Shown one piece after another: positions 11,956-24,044 of a stretch of 51,667 nt of DNA (within the stretch, counting starts at the first letter, position 1; each line of letters begins with the position of its first letter). The notes under the pieces were generated by a model. It was not told the DNA's origin. It saw nothing but the letters and a program-made list of their open reading frames with translations, and made no database searches. Both the position numbers and the translations under genes were made by a program. The stretch is taken from assembly GCF_001039355.2 (NCBI RefSeq), contig NW_019775599.1, positions 203,661 to 255,327 on the forward strand, in the 5' to 3' direction. The DNA comes from Lingula anatina (taxonomy: Eukaryota > Brachiopoda > Lingulata > Lingulida > Lingulidae).

Positions 11956-12613
11956 CTGTTTTTTATGCTTTCCAAAATTTGACAGGAGAGAACATACATA
12001 TATATAAACATGAAATATAAAATATATTGACTTGCCTCAAAACAAAAAAGAAATGAGAAAGGCATTATTATTATATTCTGACAGCAGTTTTATTCTCAGT
12101 ATTATAATTCAGAGATTATATTTACAATATTTACAATTGTGGATCACAGTAAACTCGTTCAGAATAATTTAAACATTTACACATAACATGTAGAAAAATA
12201 AATTTTGAAAGAAGCTAAATCCACAGTTTTATTTTGTTATTTCAAGTTGCTGTTCATTCAAGTAAGACAACTTAAGTTTTGAATTCTAGTGAAGACGACA
12301 AAATGTCACAACTGTTCCACTTTTGATAAATCCATGTGTTAAAATTCCACTGATAAATAACCCACGCTTTTCTTTAAAGTCAAAATAATACATTTATAAA
12401 TCTTTCTCAGCTTGGTTTCTGGGTTTTTTTTTTCCAATCATTTTTAACAAGACTTGTTTTAGCCTTGTTGTTCTATACAGTTTTGACAGCAGCACATATT
12501 CTTCCTTGCATTGTCCAAAATTCTAAAATAATATTCTATTTTTGTTCCAACAAGTGAAGTCAATCTGTTTCAATTCTTTTAATTTATTAATCATCTAGAA
12601 CTGTCAAGTCAAT
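11956..12613. other. Convergent 3' flanks of coiled-coil gene and EFHC2
   Basis: An AT-rich interval between two stop codons that face each other. It should hold both 3' UTRs; an AATAAA on the plus strand lies near 12198. Nothing else is recognised. Confidence 0.6.
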
Positions 12614-15600
12614 CTAAGATTCCGCAGCAAAACCGAAGGCATCATTTAATAGTGCCTGGTAGTTGATAACCTGAACTTGTTTGCTTGCCATGGTTCCCTT
12701 CCATGTCTCGTCCAGGGTTCCCTGGAAGTTAGGTGGCGCCACCACAGGGCAGTTCTTCCAGTCAAGATACTGGAGGAAGGTGTCATATTTCAGCAGACCC
12801 TCCTGGTTGATTTCACACCTGAGAGGAAGACAACAAGGAATGTGAATAACTACGATTGATAATTTTAAAATGCTACTTATTTAAAATTAATCTGAATGCT
12901 GAGACTGCAAAATTCAGTGCTTCCCTCCATTGTTCACAGTATGATTAAATGTTTGAAACATAACATTATTAGACATCAAGTTGAAGTAAAATAAACAAAC
13001 TTTAATCTACATTAAATTGTCACTGTCATGCATGTAATAATCCTATAGAAACACTCTAAGTTCTGAATCAGATAAAGATATTTTGAAAAATGTAAATATG
13101 TCCATATCTCTATGAACTAAGCTACTAGAATGATCACAGTGGCTATACTTACTTAGTCATGAGAGCCCACACTAGATCTCTGGGCACTGGCAATCTGAGA
13201 GCTTTGCAGGCTGTCATCACTACCTCAGGGTGAAGGTAACCACACCTAGAACACGAAAAAAAATATTTAAGAACTCTGAATTTACAACCGATCCAAAAAA
13301 ATTCTGAACTACCAATTAAATTGACTAACTGTGTCAGGAAATGAAATTAGTTGTAATGTATTTTGGGCCAGACTTGACATATATTTAATTTTAAAAAGGC
13401 ACTGTAATTTTTGCAAATCAACCTATACAAAAAAAGAAGTGCCAGCATATGTAATTTTGCTTAATCTTGACTACTGGTATTTATATTGTGACAAAAAGCC
13501 ATCATAAAGTATAACTCACTTGTTGGCATCAGCCTGTAGCAGGCCATCAGGCAGTTTGTTAATATTGATATCAAAGTTGTGTTTCCTCAGCAGATCTTGT
13601 ATGATGTAGGCCAGCGTGTTCAGGTCAACCCCGTCATCATCCTTACGAAGCATGTAATGTCTGAAATGTAAAACAATAAAATGTTGCAAAAAATAATAAC
13701 AATTAAAAGTTGTTCTGTTTTTATTTATATATCTCCAACATTTTCCCCCCATTTTTATAAAGAAAAGAAAATTTAAAATGCTGCTGTATCAAAATTAGGA
13801 GACTTTCAGTGATGGGCAGGAAAGTGGGAGGCTCATCTTCCTCTGCATCCATTCCCTGCTTCTGTCACATTGTAATCTCTAAATGTTTTGTTATATTGTT
13901 CTATATATTTACCTCCCAACTGTCATTATCTCATGCTCAGCCAGCCTGTTTTCTGAAAGCTGCATAAGAAGGTTTCTGAACTGCTCGTACTGGACATTGC
14001 CTGTGTTGCTGGGGTCATTACGCATGAAGAAAGACTTGACTTCTTCAGTTTTGCCCTTGGAGAGCTCCTTCAGTTTCTCAAAGATTCTGTCAACGTTGGC
14101 TTGTGGGAACTAAAAAGTAACATAATGATAATTTTATATAAAAAAAATTAAACAGAGATACCAGTATACTCATTTAAAAAACATCCCTTGATATTTGCAG
14201 ATTCAAAAAAGGAGAATGAAAAAAAAAAACACAGAATGACATTTAAAAACCAATCGAAAGAAATATCTTTGATTAAATTTGATTTTAACACTGGATGTCA
14301 ATCACTAAAGGATCAATGAAAAAAAGAACATTTTCAACTGTATAAGATTTCCTCAAAATGAAAAATAATACCATCAAATAAAGAAAAAAAAAAATTTTCA
14401 AGTCCTCACCTCATCACTGTGTTGCTCCATGTACCTAAATGCATATTCATCAGCATCAATGAGCAGGAACTTGTGGTTGTTGAAGATGACCAGTCCTCCT
14501 ACATACAGATCTGGTGCCATGTAGTATTCGGACAGCCGTGTGCTGTATGGAGGCTGGTCGGGCTTCTTCACGCGGCCACGCTCCAGGAATTTGCCACCAA
14601 TGATGCCTGTGAAAAAAAGGGAGGAAAATCAACAAACTGAATTTCATGCACTGGATTCTTATTATTAAATCATTAAAAGAAAGAAGAAACATTAAAGAAT
14701 TTTACATGATATGATTTATTTCTAATTAAAGACTGCTTTTTATATATTCAGTTTATTTACAGGGGATTTTTTAATGGGGTTTTTACATTTCCTATTATGA
14801 AACTTGCATTAATTATTGCTTTTTTTAAATTTTGAATAAAAAGTTTGACAATTAAGTAATGCTCAGTAATTTCTTTTCAAAATAAACCAATAAGAAGAAA
14901 ATAAATTTAATCTAATAGGAAAATAACCTACCAGAGTTCCTAACAGGAGGCTCAAACACCAATATAGTGTCATCAGACAGGAAATAGGAGATGATGAAGC
15001 GACGGTCCATATCGATGGGCTTTGTGGTATCCATTCTAGCCAAGAACCGTAGTACATTGCTCTCCAGTCCGTGGCGATCCTTCTCCATGAATTTGACGAA
15101 ATCTCTCCTGGGTGGCTTGGGGATAAGGCCCATGCAGGAACACAGAGAGTCCTCCTCACTGCCAAACCCATTGTATGGAGGCATCTCTCTTGCCCTACGG
15201 CCCTGGGGGGTACCCTTGTACTGAATGGGTGTAAAGTTGTCTGTAATTGGAGAAACATTTTGTCAGTAAATTTTTTAGCTTTATTACAATGGTTAATCAA
15301 AATGTTTTTCAGTTGCTGCAGAGTCAAAAATGTCATGCCAGATATGGTTTCATTTCTTTTTTAATATGATATTGAAATAATGAATTATTACTCAGCATTT
15401 ACTGTTTACAAAAACTGAATATATAGAAATTAAAAAAAAAATTATTCCAATGGTATCCTATTTTTTAAAAGCATTTCAATTTAATTTTAAAATATTACAT
15501 ATAATCTTCAGAAAGTATGTAAAAAAAATCACCTTTCAAAGTAATGATAAAATATGAAATAAGATGCATGGCATATATTTGAAAATAATAATTAAAAAAC

Positions 15601-15895
15601 TTAACCTATATAATACTTACTGATGCCGTACTTGGTCCTGTAGTACTCCTTGGTGAAGTCATCAGCGTCACAGAGCAGGATCTTTCTCCCCCAGGCGCTG
15701 ACCACTGATCCAATCATCAGATCACTGTCCTTGTAGAACTCCTCGTGGACAGCACCAGTCTGGACAAGAAAATAATACATATATGGTTGAACACCATTTG
15801 TTTGAATTGTCTAAAGTACTAACAGGTACCAGGGCATGTGCCCCCAATTTCTTTATATTTTTTTTTCATTCACAGACATGCCAAATGGAATAAAA

Positions 15896-15954
<59 letters not shown>

Positions 15955-18073
15955 AAAAATAAATAAAAACTTCTAGGTCTATGCAGTGCGAAAAAAAAAA
16001 TATATATAAATACATATGTGTGTGTATTATCTGTTTTTCATGTGCTTTTTCAATATGCTAGAAACATTCAAATTAACCCACGCCAAAATGGTTTTCACCA
16101 AAAGAGAATAAACTCACCTTCAGACTGTCCAGTATGTACCTTCCACCATGTCCAGTTGGTCCAAAGACATTCAGGACAGTGCGGTCAGTTTTCTCACCAG
16201 GCTGGCGTAGACTGGACACCTCCTTAGGCAGTCTGGCCCGACGCAGGAACATTGGAGCGGCATCACGTCCAGAGTTAGCCTGAATGATCTCACGGATTTC
16301 TATTGTATCATCAGCAAGGAAATAGTGAAGGACCATCTGTCTAGGGTCACCAAACATGCTGTCGGTGTCATCCCAGTGGCAGTAGAAACGCAGGACATGA
16401 CGGTCATGATCGAGAAATTGTTTGAGGGTGTCGTACTTCTCATATGGTCTCATTGGCTGCATAGACTCATCCATCTATTAAAATATGTAAGTGATGAATA
16501 TAATGCGATGATGCTTTAACTTTTAAAAAATTGTTTGAAAGAGTAATTTTCATTTTAAAAAAAAGAACTAAATTAAAAATTGAAACAATACATTTACATT
16601 ATTACTGAGTGCAGTTCATAGTACTTAGATTAACCGAAGAAAATACAAAATAATCAATTATCATAAAAAAAAAATTTGCTTAGCACATGAAACAACAAAA
16701 AATTAATTAAATAATATAATCTAATGACTTAATAATATTTATAAAAGTTAGTGTAATACTTACAGCTTTCCTGTACTTGGTATAAGGGTCAGCTGGTACA
16801 GCCTCTGGAGCATTTACCTTCACTCCAAGTTTACGGAGGAAATTGTGTGTAAACTCATCACAGCCTGTGATCTTGAATATGCGAGAGTAAAGGTTCACCT
16901 CATTGCCCACATTGAAGTCTTCCACGGTGTAGAATGTGTCGTCATATGGAGCAGGCCTGGGTATTCTGTGACGGCGGATAAGGGTTCCTGGAAATTTGTT
17001 TGAAAGGGTATAAATAACTGAATCACATGCTAGTATTAAAATTTCAGAAATTTCATACAAATATGAGTTAATTCATTTGAAAATGCACTTACTGCAGAGT
17101 GATGATCTGTGACATACATTTCTTATTTTGGATTTGATGACTGACAACAATTTTGCAGCAAATACAATTTTATGTACACACTGATAATGCTGCTAATCTA
17201 TGCACTGGTATACCAGTATTAACAATGTACATGTAATTGAATGACTAATAATTTCAATCATTCCATTTTTATATTACAATAACAACTTACCTTGAGGAAC
17301 ACCTGCATTTTTCATTCTTGGCTCTATAACTTGGATGGAGTCATCTTCCAAGTAGAAATAAATTTTGCTGTTACGGATTCTATACTGTTCCTCTCTCTTC
17401 TCGTGTACAGCTTCTTGAAAATATGCATCAAAACACAAAACCTGTCTGTCAAAAGCCACCCAAGCTGGCAAATTTCCACCCTCTCCAGAAGGGAAAACGC
17501 TGTTCTTTGGTGTGATTTTCTGCCCTGCTAAAAGCTCTCCACCAATCCCAGGTTTCTCTTCACCAACCATCATAGATACTTCATTGCGATAGTCAAAGTG
17601 GTGGGATTTATGATAACGTGTTTTCCCCAGCTAGAAAAATAAAAATAAATACAAAGAGTTAACTACTTTTTAATGCAAAATTTAACAGTTATTAATTTGG
17701 TAAAATGCACTTGTATGCCATTAATCATAAAATGTACAGTGTTGGGAACTATACATAGTAGAGAAGTTTATAAAATTAAAAATTAAATTATAAATTATAA
17801 ATTGAAAAATATAAGAACATAAACATTATTTTCCATGTATAAATTGCATAAAAACCAATATCAGTCGGCAGTTTTATGAGAGTTACTATGCCCTAACAGT
17901 ACAAACCGGACGACGACTAAATGCATTACTTTACGAAATTGATTAGAAACTTAGAAAGTGTTAAAAGTTGCTAAGCCTAAAATACATTTCTGTCTTTCTC
18001 CATAGATACAAACACCAAAACTGTTACTCACATTAGGATTAAAAGAATTCCCTGGCAAGTTTGGTAATGCCAT
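12614..18073 (-). CDS. EFHC2: EF-hand domain-containing family member C2 (three DM10 domains)
   Basis: Eleven exons on the minus strand: 18073-18032, 17630-17291, 16987-16764, 16474-16118, 15759-15621, 15240-14932, 14606-14410, 14109-13913, 13660-13520, 13245-13153 and 12818-12614. They total 2244 nt, 747 residues plus TAG, matching the usual length of EFHC2 (about 749) rather than EFHC1 (about 640). The start MALPNLPGNSF is typical of the family. DM10 domains lie at roughly 70-185, 222-365 and 403-530; repeated signatures are FDRQVL/HDRHVLRF and YLEDDS/FLADDT/FLSDDT. The C-terminal third has degenerate EF-hand helices; a visible loop (DPSNTGNVQYEQ) has Gln instead of Glu at position 12, so strong calcium binding is doubtful. 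EFHC proteins are axonemal microtubule-doublet inner proteins of cilia and flagella. All splice sites are GT-AG and in phase; the gene looks intact. Confidence 0.93.
15887..15969. repeat. (AAAT)n microsatellite in EFHC2 intron
   Basis: About 80 bp of AAAT tetranucleotide repeats, nearly perfect, between the exons at 15621-15759 and 16118-16474. Confidence 0.95.
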
Positions 18074-18591
18074 GCTTGCCTCTTGATTCCACAATTTCTG
18101 TAATAAAATATATTTTATGTGCTCTGCACCTTGTATACTCTGGTTCCCTGCTACACTTTACAAAATCAATGAATACATGGGCAGCGTGTTGTGTTTGTAG
18201 GTTACCATGGGAGGCGATACCAACCAATAGAGTACAGCACTACCAAGATAAGCCAAAATAGCCTCGCTACAGTTACAGCAATTTTAAGTCTGTGTTACTA
18301 TATATTTTATATCTCTTCATATCTTCAAATCTATCATTAACAACAGTTTGTAAGATTCAACCAGATTTATCTATAATATTTACCATTGTGTGTCTCAAGC
18401 CATCATGTAAGCGTTTCTTGGGTTTCTTGGGTTTGGAGTTCGAAATACTCACATTCTCAAATACCCGGATTATCTGTAGCAGGCGGAAAATTTTTCTCTG
18501 CATTGTTATTTCTGTTTTTAGTGTTTTCATATTTCTGAATAGCCCTGCAATTGTAAAACAACCAAAGGTCTGGTAGATAGTTGTCAGCAAT
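18074..18591. promoter_or_regulatory. Divergent promoter region of EFHC2 and CMC4
   Basis: The two start codons face away from each other across 518 bp. No strong TATA box or known operator is seen. Open frames inside it are not supported by splice signals or homology. Promoter role is inferred from geometry. Confidence 0.45.
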
Positions 18592-19593
18592 ATGCCACGG
18601 GTTAAATGTCAAACAGAAATATGTAAGATACAGGATTGTTTGAAGGGTGAGTAAGTTAATAGTTACCGGTAGTCGTTGACGTTTTTGGTTACACAACTGT
18701 TGGAAAATATTTTTGTTTCATTCTCACTGTATAAGCATGATTTAGTACTCATCTAAAATCTTTTTTTTTAAAGATGATATCAACTCGCACTCTTGAATTC
18801 AAAATGAATGACAAAAACCAACAGTACCTACTTCATATACAATACTGTACATGTACATTTACCTGTCATGTACTAGTACAGTACATGTACATGTACCGGT
18901 GTATACCAGTATTCATAAGTTGCAAATTATGGAAACTACATATTAAAATCTGAGGAGATGGGCAAGTAATGATGTAATCAGATCGGAGGAAAGAGGGAAG
19001 GTTAAACCAAAATGGAACCGTATCACATAAACATTTCTAACCCATTTATCGTGTTATTGAATGGTATCTTTATTATTACTAGTAAGGCCTTTATATTGTT
19101 ATTGATATACAACTAGATCACATTGTTGCTGTTTACAATAAACATTTAGATCGCAAATGCTTTAATTATGCTCATACCTTTTATTACATTATTCTTTGAA
19201 GTCATTTCGTGATGAAAAGTTTTCCATTTCTGTAGTTTATAGCATCAAATTAAATTCTAAGTCTTGCATGATCCAGTTTTTCACAGTTTCCATAATCACA
19301 TACCTACTTTTTTTTTTTCAATTTCAGTCAATGACTACCAAGAAAGCAAGTGTAGAGAAGTGCTGGAGGAAGCCATCAAGTGCTGTAAACTGTGCCAGTT
19401 TGATAGTCCTGTCTGTTCAGGGTTCACACACTATAATACTGACACCTCCAAAGATAATGTAGTATCACTGGACAAAAGTGATTTTAGATTATATAAAGAA
19501 GACCAGGACAAAAAAGTTGACTCAGACTCAAAAGAAAATAGAAAAGATGCCGGGAAAAACAAGGATGAAAAAGCCTGGAAGTTATTTTTGTGA
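18592..19593 (+). CDS. CMC4: CX9C motif-containing protein 4 (mitochondrial intermembrane space)
   Basis: Two exons: 18592-18646 (ATG, donor GGTGAGT, phase 1) and 19328-19593 (acceptor after TTTCAATTTCAG, stop TGA). The spliced protein is 106 residues. It carries a twin CX9C pattern, Cys6-x9-Cys16 and Cys27-x9-Cys37, followed by a conserved CC pair and VCSGF. The stretches CQTEICKIQDCL and ESKCREVLEEAIKCC match the CMC4/p8-MTCP1 family closely. Such proteins are oxidised by the Mia40 system in the mitochondrial intermembrane space. Human CMC4 is about 68 residues. This one adds a Lys/Asp/Glu-rich C-terminal tail of roughly 40-50 residues, so it is a longer variant. The first exon is short but fits the family in sequence and phase. 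Confidence 0.87.
18838..18916. repeat. GTACATGTAC-rich palindromic patch
   Basis: Several overlapping copies of GTACATGTAC and related palindromes occur within about 80 bp of the CMC4 intron. It may be a small foldback repeat; no target duplication is seen. Confidence 0.4.
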
Positions 19594-20747
19594 TTTTTAT
19601 CTGAACATTGTGAAACTAGATGTTTTTTAACGCTAACCCTAAGGGACAGACACGGCATAGAATGAAGGGCAGTACTGTTTGCAGTCTTACTTTCTTTCTA
19701 ATGCATCTTGTACTCCAGCTCAAGACATTACACAAAAAGACATGGAAGTTGTAGAGTACAACTAAGTCACCTAATGTATGGTTCAAACTTTCTTTAAGCC
19801 TACAGCACAGTAGTAACGTTCATTACATTCAGGGAATCTGACGTTGGTGACGACAACTGAAATTTTTGCTTTTTAATGATTTTATATCAAATGATTATAT
19901 AATGATCAATATCCCCAACAGACATACCAGTAGAGAAGTCACTTCAGTTTATTTGAAGAAGTCAACTGCAAAAGAAGAGCATGAGAAGTGAAGATTGTAC
20001 CATATTTCATGGTTGGACACAGACGAGGATGAGCCAAAATGATGAAATTGTATGCATGAACACTCCTGTTCACTTAAACGATGCAATTGTTCTATTACAA
20101 GCATTCATGGACTGAGTTTTACCTAAATTGAGTCTGTGATATTTTGTTTTGGATATACTGGATAGTTTATAAACTACAAAAAATGACTTTACATTTGTAT
20201 TTGTGGTTTGTGAAGACAATAACCTTTATTTTATCTACTTTATTTTCTGTTTACATTGTAAAAGCATGCTGTAAACGTGCAACTGTAGGGGTTAAAGCAG
20301 GTGCTCTATGGACTTTTGTGAAATTAACAGTAACAAATAAAAAAAAATCATTCACCTTTTTTAATATTAAATAATGTTGTTGGATCCAATAGCACTAGAG
20401 AAGAGAAGTATGTTGGATCCAGCTGCATAATCTTGGATCTCATGGCTAATGATTGAAATAAAATGACCTTGAATATTATTATTATTTGAGGAGTGACTTA
20501 ATTCTCCATTTCTGGTTATATACACTGATGGGCATCTGCTGGTGTTCTTTCATAATCTAAAATTCTGCATCTCTCGGTCGTTTTCCTAATCCCCCCCCCC
20601 CCAATTTTTATGATGAAAAAAGGTGGGATTACGCTCATACATATGCTTTCCTATTAAAGTTTAAACGGAAACAAATTGGAGTAGTGATGATAAAACGAGA
20701 AGAATTTCATTTCCCACAGCAGGTGGCAAAGTAATACCACAATATGA
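19594..20747. other. CMC4 3' UTR and downstream flank
   Basis: Candidate polyadenylation signals (AATAAA) occur near 20334 and 20456. A short poly-C tract lies near 20590. No other exon or RNA gene is seen. Confidence 0.5.
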
Positions 20748-21156
20748 GGCCCAATCCATAACGGGCGAACAAAATCTGTTTTAAGTCCATTAAGCAGACT
20801 GATTTCACCCACTTGAATACTTCCCTATCTATTCAGTGTCTATTAGCGGATTAGGGTGTATTTCCAGAGATTTAGATCGAACCAGGGATTAAAATTTAGA
20901 TCGACCTAACACCAGGGGGTTCACGCTAAATTGCAGTCACACGAGCGTGCACCATAGTTAATTACCCCCTTACGTCTTTAAGTAGGCGGGACAGACGCTT
21001 AAGCCGGCCAAGCTGACAGTAATCTAGTGAAACTCCCCACAGGGATAGATCGATCTAAAAATCTATGGAAATGGGGTGTTAGACGGCAAGCTTTGTAGTG
21101 GATCGCCATAATTTGACCCTCGGACTAGTTAGTCCCATAATATTCTGAATGGGGCC
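20748..21156. mobile_element. Family B MITE interrupted by a family A MITE
   Basis: The outer parts, 20748-20853 and 21079-21156, match a continuous element at 35655-35829 (shared CCCACTTGAATACTTCCC, TATTAGCGGATTA and GACGGCAAGCTTT). They are interrupted by a 225-bp family A element. The outer left terminus has diverged, so that boundary is approximate. Confidence 0.75.
20854..21078. mobile_element. Family A MITE with TTA target duplication (nested)
   Basis: TTA at 20851-20853 is repeated at 21079-21081. The ends are GGGTGTATTTCC and the reverse complement of GGAAATGGGGTG, each followed by TAGATCGA-type sequence. The 225-bp length agrees with the 226-bp copy at 50.9 kb. A 3-bp TTA duplication is typical of PIF/Harbinger-type elements. 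No transposase is encoded. Confidence 0.85.
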
Positions 21157-21673
21157 ATTGATACGCATAGGGTTTTGCGTGTGTTTTGGGGTGGGGCCGG
21201 GTGACACAGACATTCAGCCCGCTCAATTCCTGTACGAAATCTTAAAACGGTTTTAGTTCAACCGCTGCTGACTGGGGCCGGATTAAAAATGCCCGCTTGC
21301 GTGAGAAAAGGACACCTGTGACCGATGAACAAACTTGTACATGGAATGCTCTATAAAACACCTACACTCAGGACCTTGGTCTGTGGTAGGTATTAGGTCT
21401 ATTAATTCAAAATGTATTTGATTGGGAAATAATAGGACTGATTTGGCATTCTCGTTGTGACGTTTATCAACTTTTGTACTGGGTATTGTATAGTGGACGG
21501 GTTAAGTTTCCAGACATACTAGCATTCTAGGATTGTTTTGTTATGGTTTCATTATCACAATTATTTACTCTGTTTTAGATACGTTGATTCTGCCATACAT
21601 GTAACTAAAGAGTTTTTTTTTTTCTTTTGAGAGAAGCCTGCCCGGTTGTAGGGCATTGGTAATAAACTGCAAC
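21157..21673. other. Intergenic sequence upstream of the PAN gene
   Basis: No exon or repeat is recognised. It presumably contains the promoter of the gene starting at 21674, but no defined motif can be assigned. Confidence 0.4.
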
Positions 21674-21764
21674 ATGTTGATGAAAGGCCTATTCCCAGTC
21701 GCTTGGTTGCTATTGGAGCTATTTCATGCCAGCGTTCACGCAGGTACAAATGCAATTTGTTTCC

Positions 21765-21830
<66 letters not shown>

Positions 21831-22292
21831 ATTATACGTGTAATGGCTGATCACTTTATTCGGTAGAACATCTTTATTCATGTATTTCTACTTTTTTTGT
21901 CACGTTGTCTGCAGCAGATTCATTAATCAATCATGAGCAAACATTTTCATTCGGACCCTTTGTTTTTATTTCTCATTTTTAAGCATGCCAAAACCTCGCA
22001 AAACTCGACCAAACTTATTATGCTAGCGGTACAGTCATAAAGTTTCTACACGATGTGACGGAAGGGGACTGTGAATTCGGCTGCCTCGTCAACTCCCTGT
22101 GTCGCTCAGCCACGTACCACAAGGTATGGAAAACGGTTTTCTTTAATTCTGACAGCTGAAATGAATAAACAAGTAAAAAAATATGCACATAGTATGAAAA
22201 TCTAATAACACAAAAACACATGAATGGAAAACTCTCATACATACAGTTACATTCCCACGCGCTCGCACCCATACTTGATCATTCGCTCCTCT

Positions 22293-22357
<65 letters not shown>

Positions 22358-22544
22358 AAAGGTATGGAAAACGTGCTGGCTGAACCCAGAGCTTCGCTCA
22401 GAGGGGTCCGGTCCGGAATGGGTGTCTTTCAGCAAGCCGTACGGATGCGTATGCGACATGGAAGTCAATTATGGCCAATATATGTCTGGAGGTACAGTGA
22501 CACGTTCGTCTATAGGACATTCCTCAATATACATGTTACTACAG

Positions 22545-22589
<45 letters not shown>

Positions 22590-24044
22590 GGCCCGTAGCC
22601 AGGGGGGGTTTGGGGGGGGGGGGGTTCGAAAGAACCGCCCTTTTTGCTGGGAAAAGGTCCACTTTGGATAAAATTTGATCTAAGTACATGAAAGTTTTAT
22701 GGTAAAAGGTCCACTTATTTAGAAAACGAACCCCTGGCTATGGGCCTGCTCTCAGGTGTTACCTTTTAAACTCAGTGGAATTCTTTTCGTCTTGTTATAT
22801 TCCAAAAACTGTTAATAATCATTAGGATCACAATTTAGTCTATTTGACAGGGATTTTTTGGACGATAAAACAATGTAATTTGACTCAGTGTAAATATTTT
22901 GGAATGGTCCCTATCGGTCCTCGGCCTATTTGTAAATTAGACCCCTCATTCTTTCGCCGATCAAGTGTGTCCTGAAAACAGGAATAAATGACCAAAAGCA
23001 AATGAAATGGGAAATTAGTGCTCAATGTAGTTTATTCATAATAGTGTGCCTTTAAATTACCAAAGCAAGTGTTATAGAAGCTAGTTTACCTGCCTTCCTT
23101 ACAACGGGGCCTTAGAGCGTGAATGCCCCAGTATCATTTGTATCAAGTACGGTTTTCACAGGGCAGAACTGATATGGCTCTTTGTATATTTTTTCATGTT
23201 TAACGTAGGAACGGACATACGCGCTTTCTATGTGAACAGCGGCGATGATTGTTCGGTGGAATGCTCTAAAGAAGAGAAATGCATTGCTGCCACCTATAGA
23301 AACAGCGATAAGGTATGTGGAAGAACCCACCTACAATGTATTTGGCCTATTACATGTAATTAATTTTGCATTTTATTATCTTTTATGTCAATAAGGACAC
23401 TGAAGTTACTTATAGATATTGCTTACTTTAGGCAATGGTCATCAATAGCTTATTCGGTTCAAGACAAAAAGAGACAAAATAATTCAAACTTTAAATTTGA
23501 TTCAAATGAATGCTGTAAACTTACATTGCCACCGGTACATACTTTGGTGATTTTCACNGAAGCATTCATGGAAACAAAAGAAATGTAACTTACCACCGAA
23601 AGAACTGAACAAGTGATAGAAGTTTTAGTTAAATAATTTAACGCTTCCATCGACCGTATGCTTAGTAGACTGGCACGTTAATTACACAAAATTTTCAATG
23701 CCTCACTGTCCTGATAGTGCACTTTTTCACAATTTATCATTTTAGGCTCACCAAAAATAACTTACTGACAAGAAAGCAGCTTACTTTCCAAAAGTCTTAA
23801 AAAAACTCTTCTGGGTATTTCTAACATCAATTTTTTATATTACTATTGTATTCGGGAGAGGAAGGAGGTAGTTATTATTGCTTTTATGTTGTTTTAATTT
23901 ATTGAATAATTACTGTATTTGGTTTCTATATAGATGTGCTGGCTGCACTCCGCAGTGAAACAGAAAGGACAGGGGGATGAGTGGACAACCTACGTCAAAG
24001 AGGGACACTGCAGATATACCAGCAATGCCGCAATTGTTGGATAA
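21674..24044 (+). CDS. Small secreted protein with two PAN/apple-like modules
   Basis: Exons are 21674-21743, 21984-22123, 22362-22491, 23209-23312 and 23934-24044, giving 184 residues with TAA at 24042. Residues 1-23 form a signal peptide (LFPVAWLLLELFHASVHA). Two related cysteine modules follow, each built from two exons split after a Lys codon in phase 0. Module 1 has GDCEFGC, LCRSATY, CWLNPE and YGCVC. Module 2 has DDCSVEC, KCIAATY, CWLHSA and GHC. The pattern C-x3-C-x5-C-x-A-T-Y-...-C-W-L resembles PAN domains, which bind proteins or carbohydrates extracellularly. Module ends are phase 1, as in shuffled extracellular domains. The assignment rests on pattern, not on a recognised orthologue. 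The alternative ATG at 21680 is in frame and would also leave a signal peptide. Confidence 0.72.
21768..21828. repeat. (GT)n-(GA)n compound microsatellite
   Basis: GT repeats pass directly into GA repeats within the first intron of the PAN gene. Confidence 0.95.
22290..22356. repeat. (ATT)n microsatellite abutting a 3' splice site
   Basis: About 22 ATT units end five bases before the acceptor AG at 22360-22361. It replaces the usual polypyrimidine tract. Confidence 0.95.
22542..22588. repeat. (CT)n microsatellite
   Basis: About 46 bp of CT repeat immediately before an inverted-repeat element at 22588. Confidence 0.95.
22588..22752. mobile_element. Interspersed inverted-repeat element (GGCCCGTAGCCAGG type)
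   Basis: The left end reads CAGGCCCGTAGCCAGGGGGG. The right end, reverse complemented, reads GCAGGCCCATAGCCAGGGG. The interior has TTCGAAAGAACC and GGTCCACTTT. Related fragments lie at 1675-1805 and 40165-40302. This style of repeat is common in invertebrate genomes. Confidence 0.7.

Noticed and set aside
18039-18590. Several small frames between EFHC2 and CMC4
   Set aside because: No splice signals in phase and no similarity to known proteins; the interval is better read as a divergent promoter.
22220-22678. Frame with a long poly-isoleucine run
   Set aside because: It reads through an ATT microsatellite and the PAN exon in the wrong frame.
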